64,000 nucleotides of DNA from Bacteroidales bacterium (GTDB lineage Bacteria > Bacteroidota > Bacteroidia > Bacteroidales > UBA932): assembly GCA_017934185.1 (NCBI GenBank), contig JAGBJY010000017.1, forward strand, positions 1 to 64,000, read 5' to 3'. Position numbers and translations under genes: made by a program. Below, piece after piece: positions 42,905 to 51,847 of the stretch. The notes below the pieces were generated by a model, which saw nothing but the letters and a program-made list of their open reading frames with translations, made no database searches and had not been told where the DNA came from. Each line of letters starts with the position of its first letter. The stretch's first letter is position 1.

Positions 42905-42961
42905 AGGCGTTTATGCAAAGTGCCTAAGCTTTCAAAGCTTAGGCACTTTGCATAAACGCCT
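42905..42961. repeat. Perfect 57-bp palindrome
   Basis: Two perfect 28-base arms (42905-42932 and 42934-42961) around a single central C. Each arm runs from AGGCGTTTATGC to CCTAAGCTTT. There is no T-run, so it is not a classic terminator. It lies between convergent genes. Confidence 0.85.
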
Positions 42962-43023
42962 GACTGTCAGAGAGAAAGGCTCCAGGCAGGGAGGGGCGCG
43001 CTGGCGTGGTGGAGCGGCCGGAA

Positions 43024-43064
43024 AAAAGTTTGGGCGGCCATTTTTTCTAGCCGCCCAAACTTTT
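43024..43064. terminator. Bidirectional terminator at the 3' end of the sialidase-like gene
   Basis: A 14-bp stem, AAAAGTTTGGGCGG with CCGCCCAAACTTTT, and a 13-base loop. The minus-strand stop codon TAA lies at its edge (43065-43063). Confidence 0.75.
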
Positions 43065-44115
43065 ATTCCGGACGCACGTGGAAGGGCACGGCGGTGACAA
43101 CCACGCGCTCTTTGTTCTCAGAGTAGGAAATCCACAGGCTGCCCTCGTGCACAATGGCTTTGGGATAGCTGTAGCCCAGGGTTTTGTATCGGCCGGGATA
43201 ACGCTGGGCGGGGAGGTCCAGGCTGTCACGGAGCACTTGCCACTCTCCGAAGCGGAATCCGTCCGGGCTGTAGGCGATGGCCAGGGTGCGGCGGTCTTTG
43301 GAGTTGGCAGGGTTGCCCACCACAAAGGCGCGGCCGTCCGGGAGATTGCCGGCGCACTGCTTGGAACGGGAATCTTCCAAAGTGGTAAGGGCGGGGGTGG
43401 ACCAGGTCCGGCCCTTGTCCGTAGAAACCGAAGCCAGTTTCCGGAAAGAACTCTTCTGGTCTCGCAGCAGCATCACCACGGCACCGTCCGCGCGCCGGTA
43501 CAGGCTGGGTTCCAGACCGCGGCTCTGCCCGCCCATATCCTCCATTTCAATAGCGCCCTTTTCCCAGCCGCTGCGTCCGCTTAAATCCGCCGTAAAAATG
43601 GGGCTCACATGCAGACCGGGTCGGAAATGCGCCGCTCCGTACAGGGTGCTGTCATAGCAGTGCGGGTCCTGCTCCAGGATACCGTCCATGAGGGAGCCAT
43701 CGGCCATGAGGACAGGGGCCGATGCACTCCAGCTGCGTCCATCCAGAGAGGTGACGTAACGGGCCGTTCCGCCGTCTTTGATATCGGAGAGCAGATTGAT
43801 GAAGGCGATGAGGGTGTCGCCGGAAGCGTTCCATCCGCCGGGGGAAGTGAAGCTGAGGCTGTCACCTGCGGCCAACAGCCGTGCCGATGACCATTGTCGC
43901 CCGTTTTTGCTCCAGGCGTACATCACATGCGTGTCCGCGCTGTCCTCATCCCGCTCCGAGGCCTGCCACATGCAGTAGTAATATCCCTTGAAATGCGTCA
44001 GGACGGCATTGTTGACATAATGTTCCGTATGCTCGGCAGGGGAGTATATGGTATAAGTTTCCTCCTTGCGGGAACAGGCCGCAAGGAGGAAGAGAAGGAG
44101 CAGGGCACGTTTCAT
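43063..44115 (-). CDS. Sialidase-like (BNR-repeat) lipoprotein
   Basis: 350 aa. Lipoprotein signal MKRALLLLFLLAACS. Asp-box-like repeats occur as SKNGRQWS near 70, SLDGRSWSA near 124, STDKGRTWS near 234 and SPDGFRFGEW near 285, the six-bladed propeller pattern of sialidases and related glycan hydrolases. Catalytic residues are not clear: there is no obvious N-terminal Arg triad FRIP motif, so it may act on another sugar or only bind. It follows the M16 peptidase gene by 21 bp on the same strand. Confidence 0.72.
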   Translation of the reverse strand: MKRALLLLFLLAACSRKEETYTIYSPAEHTEHYVNNAVLTHFKGYYYCMWQASERDEDSADTHVMYAWSKNGRQWSSARLLAAGDSLSFTSPGGWNASGDTLIAFINLLSDIKDGGTARYVTSLDGRSWSASAPVLMADGSLMDGILEQDPHCYDSTLYGAAHFRPGLHVSPIFTADLSGRSGWEKGAIEMEDMGGQSRGLEPSLYRRADGAVVMLLRDQKSSFRKLASVSTDKGRTWSTPALTTLEDSRSKQCAGNLPDGRAFVVGNPANSKDRRTLAIAYSPDGFRFGEWQVLRDSLDLPAQRYPGRYKTLGYSYPKAIVHEGSLWISYSENKERVVVTAVPFHVRPE

Positions 44116-44136
44116 AGCACGGACAGAGGCTGAGTC

Positions 44137-47019
44137 CTACTTATAGATATCTTTCTGGGTGAGTTCCACCACTCGGCCGAACTTGCCCAACTCCTCCATC
44201 GGCAGGGTTTTCCGGTCCCCCACCAGGATGTAGCAGCGGGGTGAGGGGAGAACGGTGGATTCGTAATACTCCTTGAGTGCCTGCGGGGTTAAATCGGAGA
44301 GGCTCTCGAGCACTTCGGCCTGTGGGTCGGTACGGTACCCTTGGACCTCGTTGTCGTGAATGGTCTTGGAGAGGGTGCGCAGGGAAGGGAACCCGTTGTT
44401 GGCCTTGGCCACAATGGATTGGGCCGATGCCGAGAAGGAGGCTTCCTTGAGCGGCAGGGAAGTGAGCAAAGAGTCAACCAGCTCAAGGGCGGAGAGGGTT
44501 TTGTCGGCCTGCGTGCCGAGGCCGGTGTAGAAGAGTGCGTCGTCTTTTTCGGCCGGAACAGGACGCACGGTGCCGCCGTAGGCCGAATAAGCCATGGCAC
44601 GGAATTCACGCACTTCCTGGAACATGAGTGAGTACATTCCGCCGCCCACATATTCCCCGAGCATTTCTATCAGGGCTGCTTCCCGTCCGTCCTTGGGCGC
44701 CGCGGGCGTCTGATAGGTCATGATTTGTGCCTGGCGCGAACCGGCCAGATTGTAAAAGAACACGGTGGGCTCGCTGTAGTGCTGGTAGGCGAGGTACTTC
44801 CTGGCCGTGTCTTCCTTGCACCGCTGGAGGTCCAGCTGGCTTTCCAGAACGGCCGCCACCTGTTCCACCGGCAGGGTTCCGCAGTAGAAAATGCTGCATT
44901 TTTTTCTCAGCAGGGCTGCGAATTTGTCCAGCAGGCCGTCCATCCCCACCGCAGCCAGTTCCTTGGAAGAAAGACCGGTGAGAAGGGGTGCGTCCTTGCC
45001 GAAGTACACCCGCTGCATGGCAGCCTGCATGATGTTGGAAGTGCCTCCGGTGAGGAAGGTCTTCTTTTCCAGAGAAACATTGTTGCGGAGTTCTTTGAAA
45101 CTGGCCTTGTCGCCCTTGACATGGTCTTCCACATGCCGGAGGAGCCGGACCGAAGGAGCGAAGCTGGCATCGAAGCCCAGCAGGTTCAAGCTGAAGCTGT
45201 GGCGGTCGCTGGATGCCGAGAAGGTGGTTCCAAGCCGCTGCCACGCTTTGGCGAGCTGCTGGATGGAAAGGCTGTCGGTCCCGATGGTGTTGATGAATTC
45301 GGCTACATGGGGGATGAGCGGGTCTTCGTTATCTCCCTCGTCCACCTGGAGGCTCAGGCTGAACAGGTCGTTCACATCATTGGCCTTGTAATAGAGCATG
45401 ACGTTTTCGCCCAGCGGCACCCGCTGTACGTCCTTTTCAAAATCCAGCAGCCGCGGTGCCTTGTCCCCTGCGGGCATGGCTTCCAGCCTCCGGGCATATT
45501 CCGACTTCTGTCCGGCATTACGGGGTATGATGGGGGCGAAGTGGGGGGCTGCCACCTTGTCCTTTGGGTAGCTTCCCTTCACTTTCTCAAAGCGGATATA
45601 ATTGTCTCCGAAGTATTTGTTGGCAACACGGATCACATCCTCGCGCGTGATGCTGCGGATAGATTCCACCTCTGCAAGATAGTCGGCCCAGGAGCGGTTC
45701 TGGCTCATGACCGTCACCATCTGGTCGGTGCGGGTGCCGATGGTTTCCAACTGCAGCATCGCATTCCGTGCGGCTTCCAGCTTGAGGGCTTCCAGGTCGG
45801 CATCGGAAAAAGCCCCCGCCTTCACCTTTTCCACCTGCTCCCGGCAGATTTTTTCGGCCTTGGAAAGGGATCCGAACGGCAGGGAAGGGACGATGGCATA
45901 CCCTACGACGCCCATTTCATTGAACAGGGGAACCCGTGAGGCAGCCGCCATGAGCAGTTTGTGGTTGGAGGCTAGGGAATCCAGCAGGCCGGAAGAGAAA
46001 CTGTTCGTGAGAAGGGAAGTGGCAAGGTCCAGGGCACGGGCGTCTTCGTGTCCGTCCTCAGGGCCGTTGAAGGCGTAAACCGCTATCTTTATCAGTGGAA
46101 TCTCCGCTTTGATTTTCACGTCGCGGGCGCCTTGAAGTACCGGAACGCTGACGGGCTCCTTCCGGGCCGGTTCTCCGGCAGGGATGCGTCCGAAAGTGCT
46201 CTCCAGCAGGGGCTCAATTCCGGCTGCATCAATGTCTCCGGAAAGGATCAGGCCCATGTTGTTGCCCACGTAATATTTGTGGAAAAAGTCCATCATTTCG
46301 CCCAGCCGGGGATTTTTGAGATTTTCCGTGCTGCCTATCACCTCATAAGAATAGGGATTGCCGTCAGAAAAGACGCGGATCATTTCAAACATCGGGCCCT
46401 GTATGGTATTGTCGGCACTGCGGTTCTTTTCTTCATATACGGTTTCCAGCTCGCCCTGGAACAGGCGGAACACGGGGCGGATCATGCGGTGGCTGTTGAG
46501 TTCGCACCATTGGGCGATGTATTGTGGCGAGAAGGTGTTGAAATAGAAGGTATAGTCGTAGGAGGTGGCCGCATTGAGGCCGGTACCGCCGAAGCGGGCG
46601 GTGAGGAGGTCGAATTCGTTGGGGATGGCATAGTCGGCGGCCTTGATGCTCAGGCGATTGATTTCCTTCTGGATTTCTGTCCGTTCCTGGGGCTCCGTGG
46701 TTTCGGAAAGGCGGTTGTAGCACAGGGCAATAGAGTCAAGCCATACCTTCTCCGCCTCATAGTTTACCGTGCCCAGCTCTTCAGTTCCTTTGAAGAGCAA
46801 ATGCTCCAGGTAATGGGCCAGGCCTGTGTCCGGGCTGTCCTTTCCTCCGGCCTTTACCACTACGGCCCCGAATACTTTGGGCTGTGAGGCGTCTTGATTG
46901 AGCCAAACCTGCATTCCGTTGGAAAGCTTGATTTCGCGTACATCAAGGGCAGGATGCTGCGCGAAGGCACAAAGCGGCAATAGGACCGCAATGGACAAGG
47001 ATAAGAACGTTTTCTTCAT
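44137..47019 (-). CDS. M16-family zinc metallopeptidase (insulinase/pitrilysin type), periplasmic
   Basis: 960 aa from the ATG at 47019; the frame extends to 47058 without a signal. Signal MKKTFLSLSIAVLLPLCAFAQ. Inverted zinc motif HYLEHLLFKG (H-x2-E-H) near residue 70, with the third ligand region ELETVYEEKNR about 120 residues later. The second half is the inactive partner domain (MFQEVREFRAMAYSAYGGTV). This two-domain layout degrades peptides in a closed chamber. Promoter TATCTTTG lies at 47056-47063. It probably leads into the sialidase-like gene. Confidence 0.92.
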   Translation of the reverse strand: MKKTFLSLSIAVLLPLCAFAQHPALDVREIKLSNGMQVWLNQDASQPKVFGAVVVKAGGKDSPDTGLAHYLEHLLFKGTEELGTVNYEAEKVWLDSIALCYNRLSETTEPQERTEIQKEINRLSIKAADYAIPNEFDLLTARFGGTGLNAATSYDYTFYFNTFSPQYIAQWCELNSHRMIRPVFRLFQGELETVYEEKNRSADNTIQGPMFEMIRVFSDGNPYSYEVIGSTENLKNPRLGEMMDFFHKYYVGNNMGLILSGDIDAAGIEPLLESTFGRIPAGEPARKEPVSVPVLQGARDVKIKAEIPLIKIAVYAFNGPEDGHEDARALDLATSLLTNSFSSGLLDSLASNHKLLMAAASRVPLFNEMGVVGYAIVPSLPFGSLSKAEKICREQVEKVKAGAFSDADLEALKLEAARNAMLQLETIGTRTDQMVTVMSQNRSWADYLAEVESIRSITREDVIRVANKYFGDNYIRFEKVKGSYPKDKVAAPHFAPIIPRNAGQKSEYARRLEAMPAGDKAPRLLDFEKDVQRVPLGENVMLYYKANDVNDLFSLSLQVDEGDNEDPLIPHVAEFINTIGTDSLSIQQLAKAWQRLGTTFSASSDRHSFSLNLLGFDASFAPSVRLLRHVEDHVKGDKASFKELRNNVSLEKKTFLTGGTSNIMQAAMQRVYFGKDAPLLTGLSSKELAAVGMDGLLDKFAALLRKKCSIFYCGTLPVEQVAAVLESQLDLQRCKEDTARKYLAYQHYSEPTVFFYNLAGSRQAQIMTYQTPAAPKDGREAALIEMLGEYVGGGMYSLMFQEVREFRAMAYSAYGGTVRPVPAEKDDALFYTGLGTQADKTLSALELVDSLLTSLPLKEASFSASAQSIVAKANNGFPSLRTLSKTIHDNEVQGYRTDPQAEVLESLSDLTPQALKEYYESTVLPSPRCYILVGDRKTLPMEELGKFGRVVELTQKDIYK

Positions 47020-47055
47020 AATGCGTTTTATGTGTAATAGTGTAATAATACACTG

Positions 47056-47063
47056 CAAAGATA
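47056..47063 (-). promoter_or_regulatory. Promoter -7 box for the M16 peptidase gene
   Basis: TATCTTTG on the minus strand, 36 bases upstream of the ATG at 47019. Confidence 0.6.
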
Positions 47064-47148
47064 AGAAAAAAAACTTTCACGAAAAAGCAATCTGCTGGTA
47101 AAAGACAATATTTCAAGAGAGATGCTCAATAAAGCAGGCGTTTAAAAA

Positions 47149-47182
47149 TAACCCCCGTAGAGCGTATTCTACGAGGGTTTTT
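47149..47182 (-). terminator. Intrinsic terminator after tRNA-Cys
   Basis: On the minus strand, AACCCTCGTAGA pairs with TCTACGGGGGTT around a 6-base loop, followed by ATTTTT. Confidence 0.7.
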
Positions 47183-47184
47183 AG

Positions 47185-47255
47185 AGGTGCGAAGCGGAAT
47201 CGAACCGCTGTAGCAGGTTTTGCAGACCTGTGCCTAACCACTCGGCCATCGCACC
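47185..47255 (-). tRNA. tRNA-Cys (anticodon GCA)
   Basis: 71 nt. The acceptor stem GGTGCGA (47255 inward) pairs with TCGCACC, with discriminator T at 47185, the usual Cys identity base. The anticodon loop CTGCAAA gives GCA at 47223-47221, closed by CAGGT/ACCTG. The T loop is TTCGATT. CCA is not encoded. A terminator follows. Confidence 0.95.
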
Positions 47256-47266
47256 GGAAAGGACTG

Positions 47267-47298
47267 CAAAGATACGCCAATTTTTGCAATCTGCCAAA
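47267..47298 (-). promoter_or_regulatory. Promoter for tRNA-Cys
   Basis: On the minus strand, TTTG (47298-47295), 20 bases, then TATCTTTG (47274-47267), 11 bases before the tRNA. Confidence 0.7.
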
Positions 47299-48495
47299 TT
47301 ATTTTTCCAGCTCCTCTGGCAGCTCCTCAAGTGCAGGCAGTGGCTCCGTCAGGAGCGTATCCGCGGGATGGAGCAGGGAGTCCAGGTGGGCGGCCAGGGC
47401 CTCCAGGGCCTCGATGCGGGCTCCCAGGGCTGTAATCTGGGCATCCTCCTCGGCCAGCTGGGCGTCGGTGCGCTCATAGATATCGGCCACCAGGCGGTTC
47501 ATCTCCTGCTGGGTCATGCCCAGGTTGTGCTCCTTGAGCGTGATGCTCTTCTGCGACACGTGGTAACTCTTGGCGCGGGCGAAGAAATCCGTGCGGAGGC
47601 TGTCCGTGAGGGGCTCCCCGGCAATATCGAAGGTGGTCTTGCGCCCTTGTACCTTATAGCTGTAAATGTAGGAGCGGCCCACCAGGCGGTTGTTCTCTAC
47701 CAGGTTTTGCACGTTGCGCTCATAGTTGTTATCTACAATGAGCACCACGGCGGAATAGATACTGGGAATCACCACAATGGCCAGCACGATACTGATCATC
47801 TTGCGGCGTCTTTTAGCGGTGGCTTCGTCTATGCCTGCGGCAGTTTTAAAGCGTAAGTATTTCACCATCAGGTAAGTGGCCAAGGCAATGAACACGCTGT
47901 TGATGATGAAAAGATACAGCGCACCCACAAAGAAATGCATGTCCCAGTGGGCCAGTCCGTAGCCGGCCGTGCAAAGCGGCGGCATGAGGGCGGTGGCAAT
48001 GGCCACACCCGCGATGGCCGTGCCCTGCTCTTTCCGGCTGTTCTCCAGGATTCCTGCCAGGCCGCCGAAAAGAGCAATCAGTACATCATAGATGGTGGGA
48101 CTGGTGCGGGCCTCCAGCTCCGTGGGATTCACCAGCGACAGGGGAGAGAGGATGAAAAACAGCGTGGATGCCGCCAGGGAAATAAGCACCATCACCAGCA
48201 GGTTCTTAACGGCCGCCTTCAGCAGATCCGTATCATTGGTACCCAGGGACAGGCCAACCCCGATGATAGGGCCCATGAGCGGGGAAATGAGCATGGCGCC
48301 GATAATCACGGCCGTGGAATTCACGTTCAGTCCCACCGAAGCGATGATTATGGAGAAGGCCAGAATCCAGACGTTGGGGCCGCGGAACCAGATGTTCTTT
48401 TTGATGCGCTGGGCGGCGGCATCGGTGTCCACTTGGTCGTAGATATAGATGTAATCCTTGAAAAGGTGCTTAAAGTAAACCCATAAATCGTTCAT
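47299..48495 (-). CDS. DUF389 integral membrane protein
   Basis: 398 aa from ATG 48495; an upstream in-frame start at 48516 is less likely. The core has two or three repeats of membrane helices, with VGLNVNSTAVIIGAMLISPLMGPIIGVG near 60 (split here by position only) and GVAIATALMPPLCTAGYGL near 165, both hallmarks of DUF389 (TIGR00341). The C-terminal 100 residues are a soluble, partly coiled domain ending in LEELPEELEK. Transport is suspected for the family but not established. It is monocistronic, between tRNA-Cys and the heptose operon. Confidence 0.8.
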   Translation of the reverse strand: MNDLWVYFKHLFKDYIYIYDQVDTDAAAQRIKKNIWFRGPNVWILAFSIIIASVGLNVNSTAVIIGAMLISPLMGPIIGVGLSLGTNDTDLLKAAVKNLLVMVLISLAASTLFFILSPLSLVNPTELEARTSPTIYDVLIALFGGLAGILENSRKEQGTAIAGVAIATALMPPLCTAGYGLAHWDMHFFVGALYLFIINSVFIALATYLMVKYLRFKTAAGIDEATAKRRRKMISIVLAIVVIPSIYSAVVLIVDNNYERNVQNLVENNRLVGRSYIYSYKVQGRKTTFDIAGEPLTDSLRTDFFARAKSYHVSQKSITLKEHNLGMTQQEMNRLVADIYERTDAQLAEEDAQITALGARIEALEALAAHLDSLLHPADTLLTEPLPALEELPEELEK

Positions 48496-48532
48496 ATCCG
48501 CGATATTTTCCCGCAAGTTAAGAAAAAAAACT

Positions 48533-48540
48533 TATCTTTG
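48533..48540 (+). promoter_or_regulatory. Promoter -7 box for the heptose operon
   Basis: An exact TATCTTTG ends 7 bases before the ATG at 48548, so the leader would be very short or absent. Confidence 0.6.
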
Positions 48541-48547
48541 TATCTAT

Positions 48548-48922
48548 ATGACACGATATAAACTGATAACAGCCCTGCTGCTTCTTGTGACGGCCTGCGG
48601 CCCAGGAAAGTCAGCCGGCAATCATGGGGCCGATGTCTCTTCAGTGCGGCCGGAATCCATTCCGGGCAACTACAGCATGAAGATGGTAGTGGATGGAGAC
48701 ACCCGCTATTCCACCGCCGTTGTCACCGAAATGCCGGGCGGTGCTTTCCAGATAGCCCGTATCACGGTGTATGGCCCTGTAAACTACTGCTTTACGCTGG
48801 GTGCGAATGCCGCCGTAAGCTCCCGGGAACTGGGCACCGGCAGCATCTCCTACCAGCGTTCCATCAAGAAAACCACCATCCGATTTGAAAAAGAAGGCGC
48901 CCTATGCGAACTCTCAAGATAA
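48548..48922 (+). CDS. Small uncharacterised lipoprotein
   Basis: 124 aa. MTRYKLITALLLLVTACG is a lipoprotein signal. The mature part looks like a single beta-sheet domain (STAVVTEMPGGAFQIARITVY). I recognise no family. Its end overlaps the next gene by 19 bp, so it is translated together with the coiled-coil lipoprotein and probably the two heptose enzymes. It may be an envelope protein connected with a heptose-containing glycan, but that rests on position only. Confidence 0.6.
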   Translation: MTRYKLITALLLLVTACGPGKSAGNHGADVSSVRPESIPGNYSMKMVVDGDTRYSTAVVTEMPGGAFQIARITVYGPVNYCFTLGANAAVSSRELGTGSISYQRSIKKTTIRFEKEGALCELSR

Positions 48923-49665
48923 TCCTTATCGGCCTTGCCGCTGCCCTTCTCTGGGCCTGCGAAGACCCCAATTATGTGCCCCGCGCAGAGTACGAGGGCC
49001 TCATGAGTGAATACGCCGACCTTAAAGCCAGCGCAGAAGCCACCCGTGCCGAATATGCCCAGCAGGCCGCCGCCGTTGACAATATCCTCCAGCAGCTTTC
49101 CCAGATTTCCGGCCGCACGGTGACCCTTCGCACCGACATCGAGCACGGTACGGCCCAGCTCACGCAGGTGCAGCAGATAGAGGAAAGCATCACCGACATC
49201 AAAAAGCAGCTGGCCCGTCTGGAGAAGCTTTCCAGGCAGAGCCAGGAGCTGGGTAAGATGGTGAAGAGCCTGCAGACCGTGATAGCCCAGAAAGACCAGG
49301 AAATCACCACCCTGAAAGAGGAAATCAGCCGCCGCGACGCCACCATTGACGAACAGCACCGCACCATCAGCGAGCAAAGCGGTACCATCGAGAGTCAGAA
49401 CAAGACCATATCGGCCCAACAGGAAAACCTGCGGGCCCTTCTGGCCGAGCAGGCCCAGATGCTCTTCCAGGCCGGCGTTGACTTTGAAGACCTGGGCGAC
49501 AACGCCCCTTCCGTGAGTGGCCGCCGGGACCGTAGAAACCAGAAGGACTTCAAGCGTGCCATGTACGAAAAATCCATCCTGTATTACCGTGAGGCCCAGA
49601 ATTCCGGCTATCCGGAAGCCGCCTACAGAATCTCGGAGGTGCAGGAAAAAATGGAAGAGGAATGA
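48904..49665 (+). CDS. Coiled-coil lipoprotein
   Basis: 253 aa. Lipoprotein signal LIGLAAALLWACED. Residues about 30-180 form a long coiled coil, Gln/Glu/Ile-rich, including the near-repeats TIDEQHRTISEQSGTIESQN and TISAQQENLRALLAEQAQ. The C-terminal 60 residues look like a short TPR/Sel1-type helix pair (SILYYREAQNSGYPEAAYRI). It overlaps the gene before (19 bp) and hddA after (ATGA). A structural envelope role is likely; no function is known. Confidence 0.65.
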   Translation: MRTLKIILIGLAAALLWACEDPNYVPRAEYEGLMSEYADLKASAEATRAEYAQQAAAVDNILQQLSQISGRTVTLRTDIEHGTAQLTQVQQIEESITDIKKQLARLEKLSRQSQELGKMVKSLQTVIAQKDQEITTLKEEISRRDATIDEQHRTISEQSGTIESQNKTISAQQENLRALLAEQAQMLFQAGVDFEDLGDNAPSVSGRRDRRNQKDFKRAMYEKSILYYREAQNSGYPEAAYRISEVQEKMEEE

Positions 49666-50672
49666 TAGTAAGAAGCAAAGCCCCCCTTCGTCTGGGCCTC
49701 GCCGGTGGCGGCTCGGACGTGTCTCCGTACAGTGACCTTTACGGCGGCAATGTGCTCAATGCCACCATCAACCTCAGCGCCTATTGTACCATTGAAACCC
49801 TGGATGCACCCGTGATGCGGGTGAATTCGGCCGATGCTGGCATCCGCGCGGAGGTCCCCCTGGGCACCCCCTCCGGCGCCATCCTCATTGACGGCGTCTA
49901 TGCGCGCGTTGTGAAGGACTTCGGCCTCGTACCCGGCGGTTTTGCCATCACCACCTACAACGACGCACCCGCAGGTTCAGGCCTGGGCACCTCTTCCACT
50001 ATGGTGGTTTGCATCCTCAAATGCTTTGCCGAGTGGCTGGGACTCCCGCTGGGCGACTACGAGCTGGCCCGCCTCTCCTTTGAGATTGAGCGCCTGGACC
50101 TGGGCCTAGCCGGCGGCAAGCAGGACCAGTACGCCGCTGCTTTCGGCGGCGTGAATTTCATGGAATTCCTGCCCAGCGACGTAGTGATTGTGAACCCGCT
50201 CCGCGTGAAAGACTGGATTCTCCATGAGCTGGAAATCTCTATGCTTCTTTATTTTACGGGTCGCAGCCGCTTTGGGGCCGATATCATTGCCCAGCAGCAG
50301 GAGGCCACCCGTAGCGGCGCTGTTCAGGCTGTGCAGGCCATGCACCGCATCAAGCAGAGCGCCGTGGATATGAAACTGGCCCTTCTGCAGGGCGATATGC
50401 GCGCTTTTGCCCGGATTTTGGGTGCCGCCTGGGAAGACAAGAAGAAAATGGCCACTGCCATCACCAATCCCATGATTCAGGAGGCTTTTGATACTGCAAT
50501 GGCAGCCGGAGCCATTTCCGGCAAAGTATCCGGGGCCGGCGGCGGCGGATTCATGATGCTCATGGTGGAGCCTCAAAAGCGGATGGATGTAATAGCGGCC
50601 CTTTCCCGGCTCTCCGGCAAAGTAGTGCCCTTCCAATTCACCCATGAAGGTGCTGTAGCATGGAAGTTATAG
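49662..50672 (+). CDS. hddA: D-glycero-D-manno-heptose 7-phosphate kinase-like GHMP kinase
   Basis: 336 aa. GHMP kinase motifs: SKAPLRLGLAGGGSDVSPY at the N-terminus (sugar side), PAGSGLGTSSTMVV near residue 105 (ATP loop), LAGGKQDQYAAAFGG near 148 and SGAGGGGFMMLM at the C-terminus. In the GDP-D-glycero-alpha-D-manno-heptose route, HddA phosphorylates heptose-7-phosphate at C1. The next gene encodes the two later steps as one protein, which supports the assignment. The overlap with it is 13 bp. The isomerase GmhA is not in this window. Confidence 0.87.
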   Translation: MIVRSKAPLRLGLAGGGSDVSPYSDLYGGNVLNATINLSAYCTIETLDAPVMRVNSADAGIRAEVPLGTPSGAILIDGVYARVVKDFGLVPGGFAITTYNDAPAGSGLGTSSTMVVCILKCFAEWLGLPLGDYELARLSFEIERLDLGLAGGKQDQYAAAFGGVNFMEFLPSDVVIVNPLRVKDWILHELEISMLLYFTGRSRFGADIIAQQQEATRSGAVQAVQAMHRIKQSAVDMKLALLQGDMRAFARILGAAWEDKKKMATAITNPMIQEAFDTAMAAGAISGKVSGAGGGGFMMLMVEPQKRMDVIAALSRLSGKVVPFQFTHEGAVAWKL

Positions 50673-51847
50673 TGCTTGCGGGCGGTTTGGGAACCCGTCT
50701 CCGCTCCGTTATCCACGACATCCCAAAATGCATGGCTCCCGTAGCTGGGAAGCCTTTCCTGCATTATCTGCTGGAGTGGCTTACGGCGGAAGGCGCCTCC
50801 CACGTGGTCTTTTCCGTGGGCTATCTTCGGGAGCAGGTGATGGAATACATAAACGGCCACAGCTGGCCCTTCCAAGTAGATTTTGCCGTGGAAACTGAGC
50901 CCCTGGGCACCGGCGGCGGCATTCGCCTGGCACTGAACTATTGCCATGAAGACCAAGTGTTTGTGGTTAACGGTGACACCTTCTTCCCGGTGCATTTGGC
51001 CGATATTCCTTCGCCGCAGCCCATCACCCTGGCCCTGAAGCCCATGAAGGACTTTGACCGCTACGGCGCTGTATCCGTCCTGCCCGGCGAGACCGGGCAT
51101 CTCCTGGTCAATGCCTTCGAGGAAAAGCGGCACTGCGAGGAAGGTCTTATTAACGGCGGAGTGTATCTTCTGCGGCCGACGGCCCTGGATTTGAGTACGC
51201 TCCCGGAGCGTTTTTCCTTTGAAAAAGAAGTGCTGGAAGTGGGGGCGGCCGTGCAGCAAGTGGTGGCTTCGGTGAGCGAAAAGTATTTCATTGATATAGG
51301 CGTCCCCGAAGATTACGAGCGGGCACAGCGGGAACTCCCCGAGTGGATGGCCGTTGCAAAGGCCTCCAAAGCCGTTTTAGCTTCTGAGGCCGATACCCTT
51401 TTCCTGGACCGGGACGGCGTAGTGAACCGCCTCATCCCGGGCGATTATGTGCGTACGCCGGAGCAGTTTGTTTTCCTTCCCGGCGTCCTGCAGGCGCTGG
51501 CCCAGTGGGCCCTCAAGTTCCGCCGCATTGTGCTGGTTACCAACCAGCGCGGGGTGGGGCGGGGCCTCATGACAGACGCAGACCTTGCCCGTGTCCATGC
51601 CCACATGATGGCGCGAATCCTGGAAGCGGGCGGGCGCATAGACCTTATCCTCACTTGTACGGCGGCGGATGAAAAAAATCCCCGCCGCAAACCGCAGCCG
51701 GGGATGTTCTATGAGGCGCAGGAACTTTTCCCGGAGATCCGGCCCCAGGGCAGCGTCATGCTGGGCGACAGCCCCTCCGACGCAGCTTTTGCCCGGGCCG
51801 CGGGCATGCCGTTTATTCTTCTGGAAGCTCCGGAAGCGGTTTCTTAG
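50660..51847 (+). CDS. Fused heptose-1-phosphate nucleotidyltransferase (HddC-like) and heptose bisphosphate phosphatase (GmhB-like)
   Basis: 395 aa. Residues 1-230 are a sugar nucleotidyltransferase (VLAGGLGTRLRSVIHDIPK, VVNGDTFFPV). Residues about 245-395 are a HAD phosphatase of GmhB type (LFLDRDGVVNRL with the DxD nucleophile, TNQRGVGRGLM, RKPQPGMF, MLGDSPSDAAFARAAGM). The Cys/His zinc loop usual in GmhB before RKP is missing here (ILTCTAADEKNPRRKP). Together with HddA these activities would make GDP-heptose. The linked order kinase, then transferase-phosphatase, fits. It overlaps the convergent rmuC by 35 bp. Confidence 0.85.
   Translation: MEVIVLAGGLGTRLRSVIHDIPKCMAPVAGKPFLHYLLEWLTAEGASHVVFSVGYLREQVMEYINGHSWPFQVDFAVETEPLGTGGGIRLALNYCHEDQVFVVNGDTFFPVHLADIPSPQPITLALKPMKDFDRYGAVSVLPGETGHLLVNAFEEKRHCEEGLINGGVYLLRPTALDLSTLPERFSFEKEVLEVGAAVQQVVASVSEKYFIDIGVPEDYERAQRELPEWMAVAKASKAVLASEADTLFLDRDGVVNRLIPGDYVRTPEQFVFLPGVLQALAQWALKFRRIVLVTNQRGVGRGLMTDADLARVHAHMMARILEAGGRIDLILTCTAADEKNPRRKPQPGMFYEAQELFPEIRPQGSVMLGDSPSDAAFARAAGMPFILLEAPEAVS
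51077..51103 (+). repeat. Possible degenerate copy of the dispersed palindromic repeat
   Basis: TGCCCGGCGAGACCGGGCAT followed by CTC resembles the second half-element at 53873-53899, inside the nucleotidyltransferase domain (LPGETGHLL). It may be coincidental. Confidence 0.3.

Noticed and set aside
42905..42961. 57-bp palindrome considered as a transcription terminator
   Set aside because: No T-run on either side, and separate good terminators exist at 42699-42732 and 43024-43064.
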